NCBI GenBank assembly: GCA_045106685.1
Contig: JBGCFB010000212.1
Coordinates: 1-19,711, forward strand
Origin: JAUIGE01 sp045106685
GTDB lineage: Bacteria > Bacteroidota > Bacteroidia > J057
DNA length: 19,711 bases
Direction of reading: 5' to 3'
Shown: piece by piece, positions 13,465-19,711 of the stretch
How positions within the stretch are numbered: the first letter of the stretch is position 1
Layout: each line of letters begins with the position of its first letter
Notes under the pieces: model-generated
What the model saw: the letters and a program-made list of their open reading frames with translations, nothing else
What the model was told of the DNA's origin: nothing
The model's database searches: none
Made by a program: the position numbers and the translations under genes

Positions 13465-16400
13465 TTATTTGACTACTACGAAACGCTTGGTAGCGCCGCC
13501 TACATTGAGTAAGTAGACACCCGCAGGTAGATCTGTAACTGTTACTTTTTCCTGAAGGTATCCTTCGCGGTTACCGAGTGGCTTCTGAATAAGCGTGCGA
13601 CCAGCCATGTCTATCACCTTGATGGTGAGATCTTGCTGGACTGGACTTTCAAAGCCTACGGTTAGCAAACTGCTTACCGGGTTAGGTGCGATACTCAGGT
13701 TTGCGACACTGGACTCAGCCTCATCACCCATGGTGATTGCGCCGACATTGAGGTCGACGTCATTACCATCACAACTGCCTTCATAGATTTTTACATTTCT
13801 GAAATAGGCATTTCCGTTGCTTGGAGAAGCATCATGGTCACATACAAAGAAGAGACGATTGTAACTTCCTGTGTAGAAACTTCCTACTGGAATCGTGTAA
13901 CTCGTCCATGCAGTAGGGGAGTAGTTATCATAATTGTTGATTCCCCATGCCTGAGTTCCATGAACCTTGAAGGTCAGGTTGCTACTTATACCGTTATCGT
14001 TGTCAAATCCGATTCCGTGGATTTCACCTTGTAAGGTCGAACGGAAGTCAAACTCGATGATCGTATTGGCAGTGACATTATAGTTCAATGTGATTGCCTT
14101 CCATGCATTGTTTTGAAGGAAAATCGTGCTACCACCACTTTGTACAGTAACGGTGCCATTATCCTGACTTCCTCCATAGCTGATAGGTGCATTGGAACTA
14201 AAGTTGATCGGAGGGCAAGCTGCAACTCCGCCAATACTGATGTCATCAACACACATATCACCAGACCAAGTGCTTGCACTGGTTCCACGGAAGCGTAGAC
14301 GTAGTTGTGTAGAACTTGTATAGCTGTTCAGACTTACTGTTTGTGAAAGCCATGCAGAGCCTTGGCTCCCAGATTGAGACCAGATTTGGGTCCAGCTTGT
14401 GCCATTTGTACTTGCTTCAAGACGAAGGGTACCAGGACCAGTTCCCAACATATGGTACTGGAAGGAAATACTTGGGCTATTGACACTGCTCAAATTGAAA
14501 CAGGGAGAATTCAGAATAGCTGTTTTGTTTGGATAATTTGGAGACGAAACCTCCATATATGCATACCATGTCCCCTGAGCAGCAGCACTCGGCCCTGTTC
14601 CAGATGAAGGCGTTCCTCCGCTTCTGCGCGTCCAGTCAAAATCATCGCCACTCGCATTTGTCCAGCCAAGATTACTCTCGAATGTATTGGAGTATGGGAA
14701 ACCTGTCACTGTGCTTGTACATCCTGTAGAAATAGCAATTGTTGTGAAATTAGGGCCACTGATATATGCAGAATTAGTTGTTCCACAGCTCGTGCGAATT
14801 TGCCAGTTGTAGGTTGTGTTTGCTGAAAGGCCAGTCAATACACGGCTATTGCCTGCGGCATTTGTGATATTGGTCCAGGTCGTAGTTCCATTTACACGGT
14901 AGCGTAAGTCGTAATTACTCGCTCCCGATGCTGGAGCCCAGTTGAGCTGAGCGCCACTTGTAGTGATGCTGCTTACGCTTCTACTCGGAGGAGGAAGGCA
15001 GCTTGCTACTCCTTGTACGCCGATGTCATCGACACACATATCACCAGACCAGGTGTTGGCGCTAGTTCCACGGAAGCGTAGGCGTAGTTCTGTTTCAAAT
15101 GTATACGTATTCAAACTCACTGATTGAGATAACCAAGCTGAGCCTTGTGAACCAGATTGTGACCAGATTTGTGTCCAGTTTACACCATCCGTACTTGCCT
15201 CAAGGCGCAGGGTTCCTGGTCCCGTTCCCAACATGTGATACTGAAAAGAAATTGATGGGCTACTGATGCCACTCAAGTTGAAACAAGGACTGTTGAGGTT
15301 AGCCGTTTTGGTTGGGTAATTTGGTGACGAAACTTCCATATATGCATACCAGGTTCCCTGAGCAGCACCCGTTGGACCTGTTCCGCTTGACGGTGTTCCG
15401 CCACTATTACGTGTCCAGTCAAAATCGTCACCACCTCCGTTTGTCCAGCCGAGGTTGCTTTCGAAGTTATTACTATATGGGAAACTGGTAACCGTTGAGG
15501 TACAGGCAGCACCTGCACAAGGGCTCAGACATGAACCATTTGTCACCGAGTTACGGATAACGTTTCCAGGTTGAGGGCCAAATCCAAAATTGAAATTGAT
15601 CGGTGCTGTTCCACGTGAGTCACAGTAACTCATGATGGTTCCTTCAAATCCCGATGGGATAGATGGAACAGCACATGAACCTTCTGTCGCAAGGGCGCAG
15701 CCGTCGATAGCTGTATTGTTTCCATTCCATACACATGCGTGTGTGTGGCGTGAACCCAGCAAGTGACCCATCTCGTGGGTAACTACTTTTACCGAACGCG
15801 AATACGTCGGTACAGTATTGAAAGCAGTCGTCGTCTGCGTTACACAGAGTGACTGATCGATATTGCTGTTACAGATTCCTGCGAAACCTGCAGCAATACC
15901 ACCTGCACCTGAGCTGATATACGAAATCAAGTGGCCAATATCACCATTCATGGAGCTGATCTGATTCTGGAACTGGGTCCGCATGGTAGAGGAACCACCA
16001 GAGTATGGACTTGTAGATGTCCAGATAAAAATGTCCGATACCACCATGTTGATATTCTCATTTGCATACAAGGTGATGGACTGGTTAAACAGGCTATTGA
16101 TATAGTTGGTAGTAGTGGTAACATTACTACTATTTTGCTGATAGGTATTGAAGTTTACTTCTACATATACACGCACACAATCTGAGAGTGCTTTTGAAGG
16201 AGGAGCAGGGAGAAGCTGTTCTGCAGTATAGCCTTTTCCATCACTCTCGGTAAAACACCCAAAACCACGAGCTTCTTTGAGGTCAGCCTCGTTGTACACA
16301 ACGTGTTCTCCAGTTGTGTTTTCTTTTAGTTTTCCAAGAACATAGTTTCCTTGTGCGCCTTCTGGACTAAAAAAGCCCGCAATCTCATCATCATAGATAG

Positions 16401-16848
16401 AAATGGCGACGAGCGACTTTGTTTGACCTTTTACAATACCTCGATAGTGAAGACCCATATTTACATCAAGGTCTCCCATGCTGGAAGTTCTCACCTTGAT
16501 GCCAGGTAAGGTGACCTGGACCTGCACGAGTTGGAGTGTAAATACGCCGTCTACAGTAGGAACGTCAAGTGTGATGTTCTCTGCTGATTTCTTTCCAGCA
16601 GCTTTAAGAGCTTGGAAATCAGGCTTTAGGATTGTCCCTTTTGCGAGGGCTCTCTTGAGTTCAGGTCGACTGATTGCGTTCGCTTTTTGTTTTTGAAAAA
16701 GCGTCACGTTGTGAAATGTTTCCCCCAGATTTTCGGCAGAAATAACCATGTTGGCAGGGATGATTTCTCCGCTTGACGGAGCTTGAGCATAGGCTCCAAC
16801 GAGCAGAAGCCAGCACCCGATCAGGGCAAGTACATGTGTAATTTTCAT
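13465..16848 (-). CDS. Secreted M12-type metalloprotease, T9SS cargo
   Basis: About 1127 residues from ATG 16848, which starts the signal peptide (MKITHVLALIGCWLLLVGAYAQ); a longer frame upstream adds 23 residues with no signal-like character. Positions below count from this ATG. A propeptide-like region of about 200 residues precedes the zinc protease, whose motif HEMGHLLGSRH (358-368, the HExxHxxGxxH signature) is followed by Met-turn IMSYCD near 405: a reprolysin/adamalysin-type metzincin. Then come MAM-like domain 1 (about 450-615), a fibronectin type III domain (about 622-705), MAM-like domain 2 (about 712-875), a beta-sandwich module with GEIHGIGFDND (about 880-1025), and a type A T9SS sorting domain (LSIAPNPVSS ... 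AGVYLLNV ... KRFVVVK). It should be exported by Sec, moved across the outer membrane by the T9SS, and cleaved to act on proteins outside the cell. The two MAM-like domains are nearly identical. A strong terminator follows. Confidence 0.92.
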   Translation of the reverse strand: MKITHVLALIGCWLLLVGAYAQAPSSGEIIPANMVISAENLGETFHNVTLFQKQKANAISRPELKRALAKGTILKPDFQALKAAGKKSAENITLDVPTVDGVFTLQLVQVQVTLPGIKVRTSSMGDLDVNMGLHYRGIVKGQTKSLVAISIYDDEIAGFFSPEGAQGNYVLGKLKENTTGEHVVYNEADLKEARGFGCFTESDGKGYTAEQLLPAPPSKALSDCVRVYVEVNFNTYQQNSSNVTTTTNYINSLFNQSITLYANENINMVVSDIFIWTSTSPYSGGSSTMRTQFQNQISSMNGDIGHLISYISSGAGGIAAGFAGICNSNIDQSLCVTQTTTAFNTVPTYSRSVKVVTHEMGHLLGSRHTHACVWNGNNTAIDGCALATEGSCAVPSIPSGFEGTIMSYCDSRGTAPINFNFGFGPQPGNVIRNSVTNGSCLSPCAGAACTSTVTSFPYSNNFESNLGWTNGGGDDFDWTRNSGGTPSSGTGPTGAAQGTWYAYMEVSSPNYPTKTANLNSPCFNLSGISSPSISFQYHMLGTGPGTLRLEASTDGVNWTQIWSQSGSQGSAWLSQSVSLNTYTFETELRLRFRGTSANTWSGDMCVDDIGVQGVASCLPPPSRSVSSITTSGAQLNWAPASGASNYDLRYRVNGTTTWTNITNAAGNSRVLTGLSANTTYNWQIRTSCGTTNSAYISGPNFTTIAISTGCTSTVTGFPYSNTFESNLGWTNASGDDFDWTRRSGGTPSSGTGPSAAAQGTWYAYMEVSSPNYPNKTAILNSPCFNLSSVNSPSISFQYHMLGTGPGTLRLEASTNGTSWTQIWSQSGSQGSAWLSQTVSLNSYTSSTQLRLRFRGTSASTWSGDMCVDDISIGGVAACPPINFSSNAPISYGGSQDNGTVTVQSGGSTIFLQNNAWKAITLNYNVTANTIIEFDFRSTLQGEIHGIGFDNDNGISSNLTFKVHGTQAWGINNYDNYSPTAWTSYTIPVGSFYTGSYNRLFFVCDHDASPSNGNAYFRNVKIYEGSCDGNDVDLNVGAITMGDEAESSVANLSIAPNPVSSLLTVGFESPVQQDLTIKVIDMAGRTLIQKPLGNREGYLQEKVTVTDLPAGVYLLNVGGATKRFVVVK
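14218..14718 (-). repeat. Intragenic duplication, MAM-like copy 2
   Basis: Encodes a domain almost the same as that of 14998-15504: both run from TSTV..FPYSN..FESNLGWTN through GTWYAYMEVSSPNYP and YHMLGTGPGTLRLEAST to TWSGDMCVDDI. The DNA is also alike, with many synonymous differences. The fibronectin type III region (about 14734-14985) separates the two. Confidence 0.85.
14998..15504 (-). repeat. Intragenic duplication, MAM-like copy 1
   Basis: Partner of the copy at 14218-14718. Differences at the protein level are scattered substitutions such as NGGGDDFDWTRNSGG against NASGDDFDWTRRSGG. This points to a tandem or module duplication of the MAM-fibronectin unit rather than independent recruitment. 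Confidence 0.85.
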
Positions 16849-17164
16849 ATTATAGATAGAATTAATTGGTTGAAAAATGAGCAATGGGTAGCCTGTGCGT
16901 TCAGTTTGGCTGAACACATAGACTCGTCATAATCGACGCTTTTCAAAACCGAGTGGGGTAGAAAGAGGAAGCGGTTTAGTAAAAGCTACCTTGAGATTGA
17001 AAAGCTATTTGCGTATTGCTACTACCTTTTCGAAAATCAAATTAATAAGGACTTTAAACAATCCCAAACATTGAATCAATTTACTGAATAAAATGTGCAC
17101 TCAGATTCGGTGTGATTCTTACAGCTTTAAATGGGTTATAGGTGTTTGGGTAGAGGCCTAATAA
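16849..17164. other. Intergenic region upstream of the metalloprotease gene
   Basis: No credible coding sequence. The only structure I can support is GTTCAG-TTTGG-CTGAAC (16899-16915), a short hairpin that extends by three more pairs past one mismatch and lies about 50 bases before the ATG on the minus strand. It could be part of the leader or a protein-binding site. A weak minus-strand -7-like box, TTAATTTG (one mismatch to TAnnTTTG), lies near 17037-17044. The rest is AT-rich and featureless to me. Confidence 0.4.
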
Positions 17165-17215
17165 AAAAGCGATGCGACGATAAACCCTGAATGGGCCTAT
17201 CGTCGCATCGCTTTT
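17165..17215 (-). terminator. Strong intrinsic terminator after the Omp28-type gene
   Basis: AAAAGCGATGCGACGATA (17165-17182) and TATCGTCGCATCGCTTTT (17198-17215) form a perfect 18-bp stem, with an inner CCC/GGG pairing in the loop. On the minus strand the stem is followed by a T-run (TTTTTTATT), 20 bases after the stop codon of the gene at 17235. The opposite strand has CTTTTCT, so some bidirectional action is possible. Confidence 0.92.
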
Positions 17216-17234
17216 CTACAGAAAATAAGTATCG

Positions 17235-18326
17235 CTACTGCTTTACAAAGCGCTTATTTCCTACATGGTCACCCGCTTCAACACGCATCATGTATACGCC
17301 TGCTGGTAGGTTAGATGAATCAAAAGTAAGACGCTGAGTTCCCGCAGAACGGGTTCCAAAGTCATGTGTTGCCACAGCTTTTCCTACTGTATTGTAAAGG
17401 GTGATAGTCACAGGACTAGCTTCTGTAAGCGTAAGTTTTGTTGTGCTAATGCCTTCAGTTGGGTTTGGATAAACCTGGATATCAGCACTGATGTCCTGGA
17501 AGTCAATTCCAGTATTTACCTGCTTCAAAGGAACACCGTCGATCCCTGTTCCCGTAGCGATCTCTTCAGTTACAGTACTGCGCACGAATGTGATCAAACT
17601 TAGATTTTCCCAGTCATAAAGACCAGCGCTGTTATCAAAAGTAAACGGACGAGAATATGTATTTCCAGCAACAGGCATTACGGTCAGAGCTTCGCCCCAT
17701 TGTCCAGGAGTGATCGCTTCTCTAAATACATGGTTATGAACGTAGTTAGGATCGCTAGAGCCACTTTGTCCAGCCACAAGGTTATCCTCCATCAACATGA
17801 TGTACAAGGTCTGCTCATCTGCATTAGCTGTAAAGTAAACTTCCACAGTTCCAGAAAGGATGTGTGTAGCACTATCATATTCAGCTTCAATTCCAATATT
17901 GATTGGAGAGGCTTCAGCCAATGTGGTTGCGACCTGGCTAGCCCATGCAGAGCGAGACTGCGCTCTGTTTCCATCGGCCCAGGTTTTACGGTTAGTCATC
18001 GCTAAAGGCATAGCGCGTCTTCCAGCAAAGGCTGTGGAATAGAATGCATCAAGATATGATCTGCGGAAATCAGGATCAGAAGCACTGCGAGGAGTAGTTA
18101 AGCCTGAATTGGAAGGATGGTATCCAACTACCCATGCATCATCGGCATATTGAGTTTTGATATTTTTTACAATCGTGTGTCCGGGAGGGCAATTAGGACA
18201 ACTCGTTCCAGTAAATTCTTCGATAACGGTGTTTCTGTTTTCAGGAGTCGTGCTTGCAAGCGTTTGGGCAGATAGGCTACCGATGGCAAGCATCAGTATG
18301 ATTAGCGTGTAGATTTTTTTCATCAT
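17235..18326 (-). CDS. Omp28-related protein with T9SS sorting domain
   Basis: 363 residues (or 362 from the second of two adjacent ATGs). Signal peptide MKKIYTLIILMLAIGSLSAQ precedes the Omp28 family region. The family has a thioredoxin-like fold; here VIEEFTGTSCPNCPPGH (34-50) holds a CxxC pair at Cys43 and Cys46, and AMPLAMTNR (105-113) supplies the cis-Pro-like loop. The middle, about 140-265, is a beta-rich domain (INIGIEAEYDSATHILSGTVEVYF, LYIMLMEDNL). The last 80 residues are a type A T9SS sorting domain: IQVYPNPTEG near 283-292, then LPAGVYMMRVE and a basic KRFVKQ end. It should be secreted and exposed or released. A redox or disulfide-related role is inferred from the CxxC; Omp28 proteins were named as outer-membrane antigens of Porphyromonas. 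Strong terminator downstream. Confidence 0.9.
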   Translation of the reverse strand: MMKKIYTLIILMLAIGSLSAQTLASTTPENRNTVIEEFTGTSCPNCPPGHTIVKNIKTQYADDAWVVGYHPSNSGLTTPRSASDPDFRRSYLDAFYSTAFAGRRAMPLAMTNRKTWADGNRAQSRSAWASQVATTLAEASPINIGIEAEYDSATHILSGTVEVYFTANADEQTLYIMLMEDNLVAGQSGSSDPNYVHNHVFREAITPGQWGEALTVMPVAGNTYSRPFTFDNSAGLYDWENLSLITFVRSTVTEEIATGTGIDGVPLKQVNTGIDFQDISADIQVYPNPTEGISTTKLTLTEASPVTITLYNTVGKAVATHDFGTRSAGTQRLTFDSSNLPAGVYMMRVEAGDHVGNKRFVKQ

Positions 18327-18415
18327 GTTTTAAAATTGGTTTTTATTAATTAGTGCCTCAAGGTACTTGATCCAATCTATTGTAGAGAAGGGTTCCGTAT
18401 GAATGGAAGTAATTA

Positions 18416-18438
18416 GCACATTGCTGGCTACAATGTGC
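18416..18438. other. Short hairpin between TPR lipoprotein and Omp28-type genes
   Basis: GCACATTG-CTGGCTA-CAATGTGC, a perfect 8-bp stem. It lies 61 bases past the stop of the TPR lipoprotein gene on the minus strand and about 90 bases before the Omp28-type start. There is no T-run, so it may be a weak terminator or a leader structure. Confidence 0.45.
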
Positions 18439-18498
18439 GACAGTAGATAGGTATGATCATGGACGTTGTAGGCAGTGTAAACGTTGCATCTAACGCCT

Positions 18499-19533
18499 CT
18501 ATTCATACCCGCCAGCTTTGGCTTTTTGTGCATGAAAAACGGCCTTCTCTTCTTCTTTATAAAAGTCGTATAAACCGGCCAATTGAAAATGAGCCAGATA
18601 CTGGCTGTCATCAATCTCTACCGCTTTTTTAAAATCTTCAAAAGCCAGATCATAACGCTCGCCTTCTACATAACTCATGCCTCTATATACATAAGGAAGT
18701 GCAAAGCTGTCACTGTACGAAATCGAAAGCGTATAATGCTCCACCGCTTTGTTAATCGCCTGCTGATACGCATCTAATTGCTTGGCTTTCAGTGGAATAG
18801 CCTTTCTATAGTAATAGCTACCTTTGTTGTAATTCGCAAGCGAGTGACGAGGTTTAGCATTGAGCAAGGTTGTATTATACTCGTCAGCTTTGTCAGGATT
18901 ATTCAATTCTGATACATACAGATCATGCAACTGAAGGAGTGTTTTTTCGTGTTGAGGATTCAGAATCAAAGCTTGATTGTAGCGTGTTAACGCACTGCGA
19001 ATCGCTCCTTTTTCTTGCTCAAGAAACCCTATCGCAAATGGATAAATCGGATCGAGTGAATCAAGTCTGATTGCTTCCAGATAGCTCTCCATTGCCTGAT
19101 CATATTCCTTACGCAAAAAGCGCATTTGCCCTTGCTGATAATACACATCCGGATTAGCTGATCCATACTGAGATGCAAGCTGGAATTCAGACCGAGCCAG
19201 CGTAGAATCGCCCTCTGCCAATGCAAAGTACGCACGCAGATAATGCAACTCAGGATCATCATCCTTCATCTTAATCGCCTCACGTATATCATGAATTGCC
19301 CAGTCAACCCGGCCCTGATCATAGTACACCACAGCGCGGTCTTTATAGAGCGCCCAGTTACTTGGGTTCGCTTCGATATATCGTGTCAATCGATCGATCT
19401 CTCCCTGGGGCGTATTAGCGAGGCTGTCTACAGTTGATGCTGTAGCATTATTTGTTTCCTCTGATGCTTTTTTTCCATCTCCGCATCCAACGAACATAAC
19501 CACGATGCCAAGTGCCACTAGAATCTGTTTCAT
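18499..19533 (-). CDS. Tetratricopeptide-repeat lipoprotein
   Basis: 344 residues. The N-terminus MKQILVALGIVVMFVGC is a lipoprotein signal with lipidation at Cys17, followed by a Ser/Thr/Asn-rich linker to about residue 42. The rest is made of TPR helices: about 59-92 (WALYKDRAVVYYDQGRVDWA), 93-126, 128-161 (VYYQQGQMRFLRKEYDQAME), 162-195, a looser pair about 197-265, then 279-312 (LPYVYRGMSYVEGERYDLAF) and 313-344. TPR arrays bind partner proteins, and such lipoproteins often work in envelope assembly or T9SS/gliding accessory roles; the partner here is unknown. Start is the only ATG before the lipobox. On the minus strand a -7-like box TACTTTTA (19538-19545, one mismatch to TAnnTTTG) lies just upstream. 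Confidence 0.88.
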   Translation of the reverse strand: MKQILVALGIVVMFVGCGDGKKASEETNNATASTVDSLANTPQGEIDRLTRYIEANPSNWALYKDRAVVYYDQGRVDWAIHDIREAIKMKDDDPELHYLRAYFALAEGDSTLARSEFQLASQYGSANPDVYYQQGQMRFLRKEYDQAMESYLEAIRLDSLDPIYPFAIGFLEQEKGAIRSALTRYNQALILNPQHEKTLLQLHDLYVSELNNPDKADEYNTTLLNAKPRHSLANYNKGSYYYRKAIPLKAKQLDAYQQAINKAVEHYTLSISYSDSFALPYVYRGMSYVEGERYDLAFEDFKKAVEIDDSQYLAHFQLAGLYDFYKEEEKAVFHAQKAKAGGYE

Positions 19534-19537
19534 GGTA

Positions 19538-19545
19538 TAAAAGTA
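19538..19545 (-). promoter_or_regulatory. Possible -7 box of the TPR lipoprotein gene
   Basis: Minus-strand TACTTTTA differs from the Bacteroidota consensus TAnnTTTG in the last base only and ends four bases before the ATG, as the box of the PAP2 gene does. No clear -33 element is visible. Confidence 0.25.
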
Positions 19546-19680
19546 GCTTTTTTTGATTGAGCAGTAAAAGGATCAAGTAGATGATGTGATTACACAATTT
19601 TGAGGAAGCCTTTGTGAGTGGAGCCAGCTTGTATCATTGTCAAATCACTATAAACTATACTTCAAGAAACACCCAGCCGT

Positions 19681-19702
19681 TCCCTGAGCGGAGCCGAAGG
19701 GA
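19681..19702 (+). repeat. REP-like hairpin, third copy
   Basis: TCCC, TGAGCGGAGCCGAA, GGGA: the same 14-base core as at 8607-8630 and 8658-8687 with a different short stem. The window ends nine bases later, so a partner copy may lie outside it. Confidence 0.7.
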
Positions 19703-19711
19703 CTCATGCCT

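Noticed and set aside
18330..18614. 94-codon minus-strand frame downstream of the TPR gene
   Set aside because: Overlaps the last TPR codons in a different frame, no signal or motif seen.

Overview
The window comes from a Bacteroidota genome, and a Saprospiria/Cytophagia-type gliding relative is the best guess. Three things point that way: two proteins end in type A C-terminal sorting domains of the type IX secretion system (T9SS); one lipoprotein looks like a free-standing relative of the gliding/T9SS protein GldM; and families typical of the phylum are present (DUF2027-Smr protein, Omp28-type protein, lamin-tail-domain surface protein). One near-start promoter match fits the Bacteroidota -7 consensus TAnnTTTG. 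I saw no rRNA, tRNA, CRISPR array, transposase or integrase.

Layout. 1-2441: a long imperfect palindrome, a twin-domain PAP2 phosphatase, then a diverged MsrA-type reductase. The last two are bracketed by two nearly identical copies of a roughly 120-bp palindromic repeat, which supplies the 3' end of both reading frames. 2442-7603: a large secreted protein with three Ig-like/lamin-tail repeat pairs (minus strand), then the divergent GldM-like lipoprotein. 7604-8739: an interleaved inverted repeat, a small outer-membrane barrel protein, a long hairpin and a 150-bp MITE-like element with terminal inverted repeats and a near-perfect 8-bp target duplication. 8740-10542: an unknown conserved protein, an AT-rich class II Fic protein and a small downstream protein. 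10549-13326: an exported protein of unknown function, an array of the same palindromic repeat family, the DUF2027-Smr protein and a lipoprotein. 13465-19533: a secreted M12-type metalloprotease with duplicated MAM-like domains, an Omp28-type thioredoxin-fold protein, and a TPR lipoprotein, all on the minus strand. Two good intrinsic terminators lie in this last block.

Most genes look like single transcription units rather than one operon. The common theme is the cell envelope: seven or more products carry signal peptides or lipoboxes, and two are evident T9SS cargo. The stretches most worth a second look are non-coding: a two-hairpin repeat family with seven copies in one orientation, the MITE-like element with its constant-core/variable-stem hairpins, and the interleaved repeat at 7612-7662. 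The most interesting protein is the orphan GldM-like lipoprotein. I found no clear new multi-gene defence or metabolic system.
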